In this document: positions 32,512 to 42,520 of the stretch, in pieces
Layout of the letters: the number at the start of each line of letters is the position of its first letter
Position numbering within the stretch: the first letter of the stretch is position 1
Assembly: GCF_013376455.1 (NCBI RefSeq)
Contig: NZ_CP045504.1
Coordinates: forward strand, 1,054,001 to 1,118,000
Source: Desulfolutivibrio sulfodismutans DSM 3696
GTDB lineage: Bacteria > Desulfobacterota > Desulfovibrionia > Desulfovibrionales > Desulfovibrionaceae
DNA length: 64,000 bases
Direction of reading: 5' to 3'
Notes under the pieces: generated by a model
The model's database searches: none
What the model saw: the letters and a program-made list of their open reading frames with translations, nothing else
What the model was told of the DNA's origin: nothing
Made by a program: the position numbers and the translations under genes

Positions 32512-32537
32512 AGGGACGCAGTAAAAACCGCGTCCCT
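32512..32537 (-). terminator. Terminator of tRNA-Arg(CCT)
   Basis: AGGGACGC (32512-32519) pairs with GCGTCCCT (32530-32537). On the minus strand it lies 10 bp after the tRNA and is followed by TTTTT. Confidence 0.85.
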
Positions 32538-32547
32538 GGGACGTACC

Positions 32548-32624
<77 letters not shown>

Positions 32625-32690
32625 ACGAGTCGGAAGGGGCGGCCGCCAGGCGCAATGCGGCGGCCAGTCTTGACGAAGCCCGAATTTGAT

Positions 32691-32719
32691 ATAGTATTTT
32701 TCGTCGCCCTGCTTGTCAA
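32691..32719 (-). promoter_or_regulatory. Promoter of tRNA-Arg(CCT)
   Basis: On the minus strand TTGACA (32719-32714) and TACTAT (32696-32691) are separated by 17 bp: a near-consensus sigma70 promoter about 67 bp upstream of the mature tRNA 5' end. Confidence 0.8.
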
Positions 32720-32981
32720 GATGGCGGCGACGGCTGAGGCCCCGGCGGCGCGGAAACGCGCCCAAACACGGCCTCCCGCGACGACTCCGCGACAGGTGGG
32801 CGTCTACGCGGGGCCGGTTTACAAGACCGGGAGTGGCGTATAAAATCTTTCATCGCCGGTCGCGCCACGCGCGTACCCGGGGAAATCCCCCGGACACGCC
32901 CAGGCGCCGAACGCACCCACAGGCCCCGGCGCCTCCCCCTGCGGGGGCATGAGAACACGCCGCGCGGCCCAGGAGAACCAC

Positions 32982-34496
32982 ATGATCCGCACGCTGAAAT
33001 CGTCCGTCCTGGCGATTCTCGCCATCTTCGTTTTGGCCGCCCCCACCGTGGCCTCCTCCCTGCCGGAGATCACCACCCTGGCGGAAAAGGCCGGCCCGGC
33101 CGTGGTCAACATCTCCACGACCAAAACCGTCAACAATCAGGGAAAACTGCGCGACTTCTTCCAGCAGATGCCGCGAAAAGGCACGCCGTTTGACGACTTC
33201 TTCGACCAGTTCGACCGCTTCTTCGGTCCCCAGGGCCCGCAGGGCAACCAGGGCAACCCCCATGGCGGCCCCAACGGCGGCCCCAACGGCGGCCCCAACG
33301 GCGGCCCCCAGGGTCGTGAGCGCGGCCCCAAGCAGCGGTCCCTGGGTTCGGGCTTCATCATCTCCCGCGACGGCTACATCGTGACCAACAACCACGTCAT
33401 CGACCAGGCCGACGAGGTCAAGGTGCTCCTGCGCGACTCCGACAAGCCCCTGACCGCCAAGGTCATCGGCCGCGATCCGGAGATGGATCTGGCCCTGATC
33501 AAGATCGAAGGGAAAAACGACCTGCCCTACCTCGAGTTCGGCGACTCCGGGGCCCTCAAGGTCGGGGAATGGGTGGTGGCCATCGGCAACCCCTTCGGCC
33601 TGCAAAATACCGTCACCGTGGGCATCGTGTCCGCCAAAGGACGCATCATCGGGGCCGGTCCCTTTGACAACTTCATCCAGACCGACGCCTCCATCAATCC
33701 CGGCAACTCCGGCGGCCCGCTTCTGGACCTGGACGGCCGGGTCATCGGCATCAACACCGCCATCGTGGCCTCGGGCCAGGGCATCGGCTTCGCCATCCCC
33801 AGCAACATGGCCAAGGACATCATCACCCAACTGCGTGAAAACAAGTCCGTCAAGCGCGGCTGGCTCGGCGTGACCATCCAGAACATCGACGAAAACACCG
33901 CCAAGGCCCTGGACATGAAGGACACCAAGGGCGCCCTTCTGACCTCGGTCATCCCCGGCGATCCGGCGGACAAGGCGGGACTGAAGACCGGAGACGTCAT
34001 CACGGCGATCAACGGCGAGAACATTGAGGACACCAATGCGCTTCTGCGCAAGGTGGCGGCCATCCGGCCCGGCGAAAAAGCGGAATTGACCGTCCTGCGC
34101 AAGGGGGCCACGAGCAAGATCAGCGTCAGCCTCGGCGAGCGCGATTCCAAGAACCTGGCCCAGGGCGAGATGCAAAACGGCGAGGACGAGACCGCAAGCG
34201 AATCCATGCTGGGCCTCTCCCTGCGCCCGATGAACGCCCAGGAGGCCAAGGCCCTGGGCATGGACAAGCCCCAGGGACTGTTGGTGGCGGGCGTGGCTGA
34301 AGGCTCCGCCGCCGACGAGGCCGAGGTGCGCCCCGGCGACGTGATCCTGGAGATCAACCAGACCGCGGTCACCTCCGTGGACGCCTTCACCAAGGCGGTC
34401 AAGGAGGACGGCCGGAAAAAGGGCGTGGTCATGCTCCTGATCAAGCGCCAGGGACAAAGCCTGTTCCGCACCATCCCGGTGACGGACGGCAAGTAG
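32982..34496 (+). CDS. degP: Periplasmic serine protease Do (DegP/HtrA family)
   Basis: A 504-residue protease-chaperone. It has a signal peptide (MIRTLKSSVLAILAIFVLAA, cleavage near ASS), then the trypsin-like domain with catalytic His138 (NNHVID), Asp169 (EMDLALIKI) and Ser243 (NPGNSGGPL). Two PDZ domains follow (RGWLGVTIQNIDENTAKAL and MLGLSLRPMNAQEAKALG starts). It degrades misfolded envelope proteins. A Gly-Pro-Asn repeat linker (GGPN x3) interrupts the LA loop between residues ~95 and 110. ATG 32982 has AGGAGA upstream. It is followed by a strong terminator, so it is a single transcription unit, opposite in direction to the tRNA. Confidence 0.95.
   Translation: MIRTLKSSVLAILAIFVLAAPTVASSLPEITTLAEKAGPAVVNISTTKTVNNQGKLRDFFQQMPRKGTPFDDFFDQFDRFFGPQGPQGNQGNPHGGPNGGPNGGPNGGPQGRERGPKQRSLGSGFIISRDGYIVTNNHVIDQADEVKVLLRDSDKPLTAKVIGRDPEMDLALIKIEGKNDLPYLEFGDSGALKVGEWVVAIGNPFGLQNTVTVGIVSAKGRIIGAGPFDNFIQTDASINPGNSGGPLLDLDGRVIGINTAIVASGQGIGFAIPSNMAKDIITQLRENKSVKRGWLGVTIQNIDENTAKALDMKDTKGALLTSVIPGDPADKAGLKTGDVITAINGENIEDTNALLRKVAAIRPGEKAELTVLRKGATSKISVSLGERDSKNLAQGEMQNGEDETASESMLGLSLRPMNAQEAKALGMDKPQGLLVAGVAEGSAADEAEVRPGDVILEINQTAVTSVDAFTKAVKEDGRKKGVVMLLIKRQGQSLFRTIPVTDGK
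33264..33309 (+). repeat. 12-bp tandem repeat in degP
   Basis: The unit GGCGGCCCCAAC occurs three times exactly (33264-33299), then a variant. It encodes GGPN repeats in the protease linker and keeps the frame when copies are gained or lost. Confidence 0.85.
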
Positions 34497-34509
34497 GACA
34501 ACGATTGAG

Positions 34510-34540
34510 CGCGGGACGGGGCCCTCCCCGTCCCGCGTTT
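34510..34540 (+). terminator. Terminator of degP
   Basis: CGCGGGACGGGG (34510-34521) and CCCCGTCCCGCG (34526-34537) form a perfect 12-bp stem with a CCCT loop, followed by TTTT, 13 bp after the degP stop. Confidence 0.9.
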
Positions 34541-34554
34541 TCATTCCCCCCTCC

Positions 34555-35457
34555 ATGACGCAAACCGCCTCCACCGCCTCCACCGGCCCCGCCGGGGAAA
34601 CCCGACTGGCCGCGCCGTGCAAGATCAATCTGCATCTGCGCATCCTTCGCCGCCGCCCCGACGGCTACCACGACCTGGAGACCCTGTTTCTGGCCCTGCC
34701 CGAACCGGCGGACGAGCTGGTCATCCGTCCCCGGCCCGGGGACGGCGGCCTGACGCTTGCCTGCTCGGACCCGGCCCTGGACGGCCCGGACAACCTCGTG
34801 GCCAGGGCCTACCGGACCTACGGCGAAAAAACGGGTTTTTTTCCGGCCCTCGACGTTTTTTTAGACAAACGCATCCCGGCCGGTTCGGGACTTGGCGGGG
34901 CCAGTTCCGACGCCGCAGGCATCCTGGCCTATCTCAACGGCCACGCCCCGCATCCCCTACCCCCCCGGGAGCTGTCCGCCCTGGGTGCGGGCCTGGGCGC
35001 GGACGTGCCTTTTTTTCTCCAGGACGGTCCGGCCCTGGCGCTGGGCATCGGCGAAAAACTGTCCCCCTTTCCCCTCGATCTTTCCGGATTCGCCCTGGTT
35101 CTGGTCTGTCCCAGACAGCGGGTGAACACGGCCTGGGCCTACCGGACCTACGACGAACAATCCGGAAACGACGTCCCCGCCCTGGAAAGTCACTTGACAA
35201 GCGCATTTCACCGAAATATACGACCCTTTTGCGTGACCGGGCTGCCACTGTTCAACAGCTTTGAAGGGGTCGTTTTCGCGGCCCTGCCGGATCTGCGGCG
35301 TCTCAAGGAAACCCTGTTTTCCCTGGGCGCATCGGGTGCGGCCTTAAGCGGCAGCGGGTCCGCCATGTTCGGACTGTTCCGGAATCGGGAAATGGCCCGC
35401 CAGGCCGTGGCCGAGCTTGTCCGCCAGGGCGTTGACGGACGGCTGGTTCTTCCCTGA
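34555..35457 (+). CDS. ispE: 4-diphosphocytidyl-2-C-methyl-D-erythritol kinase
   Basis: IspE phosphorylates CDP-methylerythritol in the MEP isoprenoid pathway. The 300-residue GHMP kinase shows the substrate-site start APCKINLHLRILRRRPDGYH, the ATP-binding loop PAGSGLGGASSDAAG, ADVPFFLQDGPALALGIGE and the C-terminal SGSGSAMFGLF. The region around residues 210-235 (SAFHRNIRPFCVTGLPLFNS) is a little unusual but includes the expected NSFE. The N-terminal ~18 residues are low-complexity Thr/Ala/Ser, so the true start could be slightly downstream. It sits between the degP terminator and tRNA-Gln, with its own terminator. Confidence 0.95.
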   Translation: MTQTASTASTGPAGETRLAAPCKINLHLRILRRRPDGYHDLETLFLALPEPADELVIRPRPGDGGLTLACSDPALDGPDNLVARAYRTYGEKTGFFPALDVFLDKRIPAGSGLGGASSDAAGILAYLNGHAPHPLPPRELSALGAGLGADVPFFLQDGPALALGIGEKLSPFPLDLSGFALVLVCPRQRVNTAWAYRTYDEQSGNDVPALESHLTSAFHRNIRPFCVTGLPLFNSFEGVVFAALPDLRRLKETLFSLGASGAALSGSGSAMFGLFRNREMARQAVAELVRQGVDGRLVLP

Positions 35458-35480
35458 CGCCGCTTTGCGGCGCTTTTTTT
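35458..35480 (+). terminator. Terminator of ispE
   Basis: CGCCGC-TTT-GCGGCG (35458-35472) followed by C and seven T, directly at the ispE stop and 20 bp before the tRNA-Gln. Confidence 0.9.
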
Positions 35481-35500
35481 CCGGAATTGCCCGGTACTGC

Positions 35501-35576
35501 TGGGGCGTCGCCAAGCTGGCAAGGCACGGGGTTTTGGTCCCCGCATTCGAGGGTTCGAATCCTTCCGCCCCAGCCA
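35501..35576 (+). tRNA. tRNA-Gln (anticodon TTG)
   Basis: A 76-nt cloverleaf: acceptor TGGGGCG / CGCCCCA, anticodon stem CGGGG/CCCCG with loop TTTTGGT (TTG), T-loop TTCGAAT and encoded GCCA end. The first base pair U1-A72 is a known glutamine identity feature. No separate promoter was seen in the short gap after the ispE terminator. Confidence 0.95.
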
Positions 35577-35718
35577 TATTTTGTGCCCGGCCCCACACGC
35601 CCTTGGCGGGTCGGACGCCACGCGGGAACGCCGCATCCGGCTATGGCTGGACGGAAGCGGACGTCAAAGGCGCGCCGCAAGGCAGCCCCCCGGCACACCA
35701 CTATCGAGGCAAAACTCC

Positions 35719-36663
35719 ATGGCCCAAGGCGATCTGAAAATCCTCTCCGGTACGTCCAACCCAGCGCTGGCCGAGGCCATCTGCGACCACCTGGGCTGCA
35801 CGCTTCTGCCCTCCAAGGTGAGCACCTTCAGCGACGGCGAGATTCGGGTGGAGATCGGGGCCAACGTCCGGGGATCGGATATCTTCGTCATCCAGTCCAC
35901 CTGCAAGCCCGTGAACTTTCTGTTCATGGAGTTGTGCCTGATCCTGGATGCCTTAAAAAGGGCCAGCGCCCACCGGGTGACCGCGGTGGTGCCCTATTAC
36001 GGATACGCCCGCCAGGATCGCAAGGTGGCCCCCCGGGCCCCCATCAGCGCCAAGCTGGTGGCCGATTTTCTGACCGTGGCCGGGATGAACCGCCTTTTGA
36101 CCATCGATCTGCACGCCGGACAGATCCAGGGCTTTTTCAACCTGCCCGTGGACAACCTCTATGCCGCGCCGATCATGGCCGAATATTTCAAAGGCATCCA
36201 CAGCGACAACCTGATGATCGTCTCCCCCGACGCCGGGGGCGTGGAACGGGCCCGGTCCTTCGCCAAGCGCCTGGAGGGCGGGCTGGCCATCATCGACAAA
36301 CGCCGCGACGCCCCCAACCAGGCCAAGGCCATGCACGTCATCGGCGACGTCACGGACAAGGTCTGCGTGGTCTTGGACGACATGATCGACACCGCCGGGA
36401 CCATCGTCCAGGCCGGGCAGGTGCTTTTGGAAAACGGCGCCCGCGAGGTCATGGCCTGCGCCACCCACCCCGTGCTCTCCGGCCCGGCCATCGAACGCCT
36501 GGAGGCCTCGCCCTTTTCCCAGATCGTGACCACCAACACCATCCCTCTGGGCGAAGAAGCCAGGTGTTGTTCCAAGATCAAGGTGCTGTCCATCGCCGGA
36601 CTTTTGGCCAAGGCCATTCACAACATCCACACCGAGTCTTCGGTGAGCGTGCTTTTCACCTAA
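35719..36663 (+). CDS. prs: Ribose-phosphate pyrophosphokinase
   Basis: Prs makes PRPP from ribose 5-phosphate and ATP for nucleotide, His and Trp synthesis. The 314-residue class I enzyme has [25 protein letters not shown] (ATP loop), [13 protein letters not shown] (metal/ATP His), [15 protein letters not shown] and the PRPP-binding [15 protein letters not shown] 35719 is preceded by GAGGC. It is 142 bp after tRNA-Gln and 53 bp before rplY, a pair that is often conserved with pth in bacteria, as seen here. Confidence 0.97.
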   Translation: MAQGDLKILSGTSNPALAEAICDHLGCTLLPSKVSTFSDGEIRVEIGANVRGSDIFVIQSTCKPVNFLFMELCLILDALKRASAHRVTAVVPYYGYARQDRKVAPRAPISAKLVADFLTVAGMNRLLTIDLHAGQIQGFFNLPVDNLYAAPIMAEYFKGIHSDNLMIVSPDAGGVERARSFAKRLEGGLAIIDKRRDAPNQAKAMHVIGDVTDKVCVVLDDMIDTAGTIVQAGQVLLENGAREVMACATHPVLSGPAIERLEASPFSQIVTTNTIPLGEEARCCSKIKVLSIAGLLAKAIHNIHTESSVSVLFT

Positions 36664-36716
36664 AAAATCACACGCCGGGCGTACAATCCGCGCCGGAATC
36701 GAAAAGGAGAACCACC

Positions 36717-37307
36717 ATGAAAGAGCAACTGTCCCTCGCGGTCACCCCCCGCGCCACAAAGGGAAAAGGCGCCTGTCGGCGGCTGCGCGTCGAGAACCTT
36801 GTGCCCGGCATCTTCTATGACTCCAAGGGAACCAACATACCGGTCATGGTCCCCGAACTGCCCCTGACCAAGCTGCGGGAAAAAACCGGCTCCTCCCACG
36901 TTTTCGATCTGGTGATCGAGAGCGAGGAAGGCCCCCAGACCAGGCCGTCGCTTATCTGGAACGTCCAGCGCCACCCCACCAAGCCCCGCATCACCCATGT
37001 GGACTTCTACGGCGTGGACCTGGAAAAGGTCATCCGGGTGTCCGTGCCCGTGGTGGTCAGCGGCAAGGCCAAAGGCGTGGTGCTCGGCGGCAAGCTCGAA
37101 ATCTTCCGGGACATGGTCGAGGTGGAATGCCTGCCCCTGTCCGTCCCGGACAAGGTGACCATCGACGTGACGGCCTTGGACACCAATGAAAACATTGTGG
37201 TCTCCGAACTGGTCCTGCCCGAGGGCGTCAAGGCCGTCTACGAGGACAACTACGCCGTGGTCGGCGTGGTTTTCGAAGCCGAGGAAGAGGCCAAGGCCGA
37301 ATCCTGA
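36717..37307 (+). CDS. rplY: 50S ribosomal protein L25 (CTC/TL5 form)
   Basis: A 196-residue long form of L25: an N-terminal 5S-rRNA-binding beta barrel (TPRATKGKGACRRLRVENLV, through ITHVDFYGVD) and a C-terminal TL5/CTC domain (VSVPVVVSGKAKGVVLGG, VTALDTNENIVVSELVLPEG), then an acidic tail (EAEEEAKAES). It binds 5S rRNA in the large ribosomal subunit. The ATG at 36717 has a strong AAAAGGAG. It lies in the common prs-rplY-pth order. Confidence 0.95.
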   Translation: MKEQLSLAVTPRATKGKGACRRLRVENLVPGIFYDSKGTNIPVMVPELPLTKLREKTGSSHVFDLVIESEEGPQTRPSLIWNVQRHPTKPRITHVDFYGVDLEKVIRVSVPVVVSGKAKGVVLGGKLEIFRDMVEVECLPLSVPDKVTIDVTALDTNENIVVSELVLPEGVKAVYEDNYAVVGVVFEAEEEAKAES

Positions 37308-37322
37308 TCATCGCCCTGATCC

Positions 37323-37352
37323 GGAGGCGGCCCCGCCCGGGCCGCCTCCTTT
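37323..37352 (+). terminator. Hairpin after rplY
   Basis: GGAGGCGGCCC (37323-37333) and GGGCCGCCTCC (37339-37349) form a perfect 11-bp stem with a CGCCC loop, followed by TTT only. The weak T-run makes partial read-through into pth likely. Confidence 0.7.
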
Positions 37353-37496
37353 GCCTCGCTGTATGCCGGACGGGCCGCGCCGGGTGTTCGCCGACGCGCG
37401 GCCCCGTTTTCCGCCTTCTTTTACGCGCATGATGGCGACAAACGTATTTTCCGGCCCGGGACTCGACCTGTGGCCGCATCACAACCCCCGCTTGCC

Positions 37497-38105
37497 ATGG
37501 CCTTCACTTCCCTGATTCTGGGACTGGGCAACCCCGGTCCCCAGTATGCCATGACCCGGCACAATCTGGGTTTCTGGGCTGTGGACGCCCTGCGGGAGCA
37601 AGGCCAGGCCGCGCGCATCTCGTCGCGCAAGGATGTCGAACTGTTTCACCTGACGCTGACGGGCCCGGCCAGGGGGCCGCATTTGCTGGCAAAACCCCTG
37701 ACGTTTATGAATTTAAGCGGACTGGCCGCATCCTATCTGTGCGGATACTACAAGATCGATCCGGAGAATCTGGTGGTGATGCACGACGAACTGGATCTGC
37801 CGCTCGGCCGCATCCGGATCAAGCGCGGCGGCGGCAACGCCGGGCACCAGGGCCTGGCCTCCATCACCCGGGAGCTGGGCACGCCGGATTTCGTGCGCAT
37901 CCGTCTGGGCATAAGCCGTCCCGCCCCGGGACGCGACGTGAAGGGGTATGTTTTGGAGCGCTTCCCGGAGAACGATCGGGCCATCGCCGCACGCGTGGCC
38001 GAAGACGCGGCCCGTCTGGCGACGCTCTTTTTGACCGAGGGCTTGGAGACGGCCAAGCGCCAGGCGGGCCAGATCAACCATACGCCGCCGGTACCCCCCG
38101 CATGA
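37497..38105 (+). CDS. pth: Peptidyl-tRNA hydrolase
   Basis: Pth releases tRNA from peptidyl-tRNAs that drop off the ribosome. The 202-residue protein has the catalytic set in LGLGNPGPQY (Asn), TRHNLGFWAVD (His), KPLTFMNLSG and VVMHDELDLPLG (Asp), plus GNAGHQGLASI. The chosen ATG 37497 gives MAFTSLILGLGNPG; a GTG at 37470 is an alternative, and neither has a strong ribosome site. It ends 110 bp before the carD start chosen here. Confidence 0.95.
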   Translation: MAFTSLILGLGNPGPQYAMTRHNLGFWAVDALREQGQAARISSRKDVELFHLTLTGPARGPHLLAKPLTFMNLSGLAASYLCGYYKIDPENLVVMHDELDLPLGRIRIKRGGGNAGHQGLASITRELGTPDFVRIRLGISRPAPGRDVKGYVLERFPENDRAIAARVAEDAARLATLFLTEGLETAKRQAGQINHTPPVPPA

Positions 38106-38215
38106 CCGCCGCCAACCCGCCTGAATCAGACATGGACTATTTTCGCCCATTGCGTTATTTAGAAAAAACACTGGACGCATCCTCCCTTCTTCTCGACTCG
38201 CAAAGGAGCCCCACG

Positions 38216-38728
38216 GTGTTTTCCGTTGACCAGCTAGTCGTCTATCCCGCCCAGGGTGTGGGCAAAGTGGAACGCATCGAATCCCGGGACATCGGGGGGG
38301 CGACGACGGATTTTTTTATCGTCCGCATACTGAGCAACAACGTCACGCTCATGGTGCCGGTGCGAAACGCTCTGAATGTCGGCCTGCGTCCTCTGTGTAC
38401 CGAGGACCAGGGCCGGGCCATCATCGAGTCCCTGAAGGATCGTTCCGACTTCACCGGATACACCGGGCAGAATTGGAACCGCCGCTATCGGGAATATTCC
38501 GAGAAGCTCAAAAGCGGGGATCTGGCCGATGTGGCCTATGTTCTCAAGGAGCTCCTGCTTATCGGGCAGAACAAGGAGTTGTCCTTTGGCGAACGCCGCC
38601 TGCTCGAGCAGGCCACCGGACTTTTAACCCTGGAGTTAAGCCTGTCCCTTTCCAAGGAGCAGGACGAGGTCAAGGCGGTCATCAATGAACTGTTCGCCGA
38701 CGTGATCCAGCCCAAGATCGTGGAGTGA
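38216..38728 (+). CDS. carD: CarD-family RNA polymerase-binding regulator
   Basis: A 170-residue CarD/CdnL-type protein. The N-terminal Tudor-like domain (FSVDQLVVYPAQGVGKVERI, then LMVPVRNA) binds the RNA polymerase beta subunit. The C-terminal helical domain (NRRYREYSEKLKSGDLADVA, LSFGERRLLEQA) contacts promoter DNA. Such proteins stabilise open promoters, especially rRNA promoters. I start it at GTG 38216, 7 bp after AAAGGAG, which gives the family-typical N-terminus; the frame is open back to 38102 at the pth stop, but that extension is not conserved-looking. It lies between pth and rho. Confidence 0.93.
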   Translation: MFSVDQLVVYPAQGVGKVERIESRDIGGATTDFFIVRILSNNVTLMVPVRNALNVGLRPLCTEDQGRAIIESLKDRSDFTGYTGQNWNRRYREYSEKLKSGDLADVAYVLKELLLIGQNKELSFGERRLLEQATGLLTLELSLSLSKEQDEVKAVINELFADVIQPKIVE

Positions 38729-39075
38729 CCGGCGGGGCGCGCAGAACGTCAAAAAGGGCACATCCCGCTTGACAGTGCCCACAAATTGTATAAGTAACAC
38801 CCCGGGCCGCCAAGCAGTGCCCCCTCCAAATCCGGTTCTTTTTTACAGAATTGACACTTCCGCGAAGGCAACAGCGACTGGAGCTTGATTTTTCCGCGAG
38901 CGTCATTCCGCTTACACTACCGTTGGCATCTGCGGGGAACGCACCTCCGCTGCATCGTTTCCGCGCCAAGAGAGCCATCGCATATTTCGTCAGGATTGGT
39001 TCGGACTTTTTACGGGAAAACCCTCTCTTTTCCACGGCTGTGCACCATACAACGCCCCTCTGTACGGAGTAAGGA
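38729..39075. other. Gap between carD and rho
   Basis: 347 bp without a gene. It must hold the rho promoter and leader. TTGACA at 38769-38774 is followed by TATAAG at 38789-38794, but only 14 bp apart; a second TTGACA at 38851 lacks an obvious -10. A GGAGTAAGGA ribosome site precedes rho. No clear hairpin-plus-T terminator was found. Confidence 0.4.
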
Positions 39076-40323
<1,248 letters not shown>

Positions 40324-40399
40324 GGCGCGTCCGGGACCATCCGGACGACTCCCGCACGCCGCCCTTTTCTTCTTTCTCCTGCGGAGGTAAGGAAAGGAC

Positions 40400-41860
40400 A
40401 TGAGCACCCCACTTCGCCGTACGGCCGTCCTGACGGCGTTCCTTGCCTGCCTTGCGGCCGGAGCGTGCGCCCTTTTCTGGCAGGTGGCGCGCCCTGTCCC
40501 GGCCCGGGCCGACCTGTTCGAGTTCACCCTCAAGGACGAACGGGAACTGGGCGAAAAATTCAACGCCCTGGTTCGCTCCAAGCTCCCCCTGGTGGACGAC
40601 GCCGAGATCCAGGCCTATGTCACGGACATGGTCAACCGGGTGGCCAAGTCCATGCCGCCCCAGCCCTTCCCCCTGACCATCGGGGTCATCCAAAACAACG
40701 CCTTAAACGCCTTCGCCGCCCCGGCGGGTTACGTCTTCGTCTTCACCGGGCTCATCCTCAATCTGAATCATGAATCCGAGGTGGCGGCGGTCATCGCCCA
40801 CGAACTGGCCCACGTCTCCCAGCGCCATCTGGCCAGCCGCTATGAGAAAATGACCACCCTGACCATCGGGCAACTGGTGGGCATGGTGGCGGGCATCGCC
40901 CTGGGCGCCGCCGCAGGCGCTCCCGAGGCCGGAAGCGCGCTGATTCTGGGCTCCCAGGCGGCCGCCGCCCAGACGTACTTGAGCTACAGCCGCGAGGACG
41001 AGCGCGAGGCGGACCAGGTGGGCATGAACTATCTGGTGGCCGCCGGATATCCGCCCCAGGGGATGGTCGGGGCCTTCGAGACCATCCGGCGCATGCGCTG
41101 GCTCAAGGGCCAGGGCACCATCCCGGCCTACTTGAGCACCCACCCCGATGTCACCGAACGGCTAGGCTACCTCAAAGACCGCATCAACCAGATGCCCAAG
41201 GCCATTCGCGACCGCAAGGAGAACGACGGCAAATTCCTGCGCGCCCAGACCATCATCCGGGCCCGCTACGACGACCCCCCGAAGGCCATCGGATACTACC
41301 GGGGCCTGGGGGCCAAGATGACCTGCCTGGACAGGCTTGGGCTGGCCGTGGCCCTGGGCCGCACCCATGACATCGCCGCCGCCAGAACGGCCTTTGGCGA
41401 GGCCATGGCCTGCGGCGGGGAAGACCCCTTATGGCTGCGCGAGATCGGCCGCTTCGAGATCAAGTCCCGGCGCTACGACCTGGCCGAAGACTATCTCAGG
41501 CGCTCCGTGGACAAAAATCCCAACGACCTGACGGCCCTTTTCGAATACGCCCGGCTTCTGGCCCAGACCGGCCATTTCGCCCAGGCCCTGCCCTACATGA
41601 ACCGGGTGCGCATGAATTTCCCCGACAACGCGGAGATCCAGACCGCCTACGGCCAGATGCTCGGGCAGTCCGGCGATTTGTTCCGGGCCCACCTGCATCT
41701 GGCCTATGCCGCCGTCTATGAAAACAACGAACGCCAGGCCGAGTTCCAGATCAAAAAAACCAAGGATCTGGCCAAATCCGAGGAACAAAAACAGGAACTG
41801 GCCAAACTCGAGGAACTTTTCAAAAAACGGACTGAACTCTTGAAACGGAGGATTTTCTGA
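40400..41860 (+). CDS. M48-family metalloprotease with TPR domain (BepA-like)
   Basis: 486 residues: an N-terminal hydrophobic segment (about 8-30), then a zinc metalloprotease domain with His134-Glu-Leu-Ala-His138 (VIAHELAHVSQRH) and the third ligand Glu in REDEREADQVG. A hydrophobic helix pair region lies between them (about 150-195). A C-terminal TPR array runs from about 300 (PKAIGYYRGLG, KSRRYDLAEDYLRRSV, LFEYARLLAQTGHFAQAL) to a Lys-rich coiled end. The design matches BepA (YfgC), a periplasmic protease-chaperone that acts on stalled LptD and BAM complexes. It starts 76 bp after rho and ends 2 bp before the PPC gene. Confidence 0.9.
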   Translation: MSTPLRRTAVLTAFLACLAAGACALFWQVARPVPARADLFEFTLKDERELGEKFNALVRSKLPLVDDAEIQAYVTDMVNRVAKSMPPQPFPLTIGVIQNNALNAFAAPAGYVFVFTGLILNLNHESEVAAVIAHELAHVSQRHLASRYEKMTTLTIGQLVGMVAGIALGAAAGAPEAGSALILGSQAAAAQTYLSYSREDEREADQVGMNYLVAAGYPPQGMVGAFETIRRMRWLKGQGTIPAYLSTHPDVTERLGYLKDRINQMPKAIRDRKENDGKFLRAQTIIRARYDDPPKAIGYYRGLGAKMTCLDRLGLAVALGRTHDIAAARTAFGEAMACGGEDPLWLREIGRFEIKSRRYDLAEDYLRRSVDKNPNDLTALFEYARLLAQTGHFAQALPYMNRVRMNFPDNAEIQTAYGQMLGQSGDLFRAHLHLAYAAVYENNERQAEFQIKKTKDLAKSEEQKQELAKLEELFKKRTELLKRRIF

Positions 41861-41862
41861 AC

Positions 41863-42267
41863 ATGAGCGCGCCGCATCTCTTTCGCCTGCCCAAGGACGC
41901 CGACCTCCTGGAGGCCCTGGACGCCATCTGTCGAGACAAGGGCATCACCCACGCCACAATCACGGTGATCGGCGCGCTGAGCCGGGCCAGCCTGGGGTTT
42001 TATCTCCAGGACGAGCACCGCTATGTCTCCCACGAGGTGGACAAGCCCCTGGAGGTGCTGGCCGGGCTTGGCAGCGTGTCCCTTAAGGAAGGCCAGCCCT
42101 TTGTGCACCTGCATCTGACCCTAAGCGACGCCACCGGCGCGGCCCTTGGCGGCCACGCCATGCCCGGCTGCCGCATCTTCGCGGCCGAAGCGGCCATCCA
42201 GACGGCCGAGGGGCCTGAAAAACACCGGGTGTTCGACGAGGCCACAGGCCTTTTCCTCTGGGGCTGA
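41863..42267 (+). CDS. PPC (DUF296) domain protein
   Basis: A 134-residue single-domain protein of the PPC/DUF296 family: ITHATITVIGALSRASLGFY, EVLAGLGSVSLKEGQPFVHLH and the hallmark HLTLSDATGAALGGHAMPGC, with His and Gly residues that form a metal or ligand site in the trimeric fold. In plants the domain is part of AT-hook proteins; bacterial stand-alone members are of unknown role, although often annotated as DNA-binding. It is probably translated with the protease gene 2 bp upstream, with GGAGG inside that gene. Confidence 0.9.
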   Translation: MSAPHLFRLPKDADLLEALDAICRDKGITHATITVIGALSRASLGFYLQDEHRYVSHEVDKPLEVLAGLGSVSLKEGQPFVHLHLTLSDATGAALGGHAMPGCRIFAAEAAIQTAEGPEKHRVFDEATGLFLWG

Positions 42268-42520
42268 TCCGCGTTGCCTCGGGAGGCCGCCGGATCCTGG
42301 TTCCCCGGCCTCCCGACCCCGAACAGCCTTTGATTTTTTCCTTTTGCCTCCTGCCGCCTTGCCTCGCCCCAGCCCTTGTTGCTAGTGTCGCGTGGTACTG
42401 GCCCGTGGTTCGTGCGACACTGGCCGCACGCGACGCCCCCACAAGCAGACATCGCCTCGAACGCGCCCCACGACTTGGCGCGCTCAACACCGTCTCACTG
42501 CAGAAACGAGGTTGGCCCGC

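Noticed and set aside
33264-33309. Possible CRISPR-like repeats
   Set aside because: Units are only 12 bp, adjacent and in frame in degP. No CRISPR array or cas gene was seen anywhere in the window.
38769-38794. TTGACA...TATAAG as the rho promoter
   Set aside because: Spacing is only 14 bp, too short for a confident sigma70 promoter.
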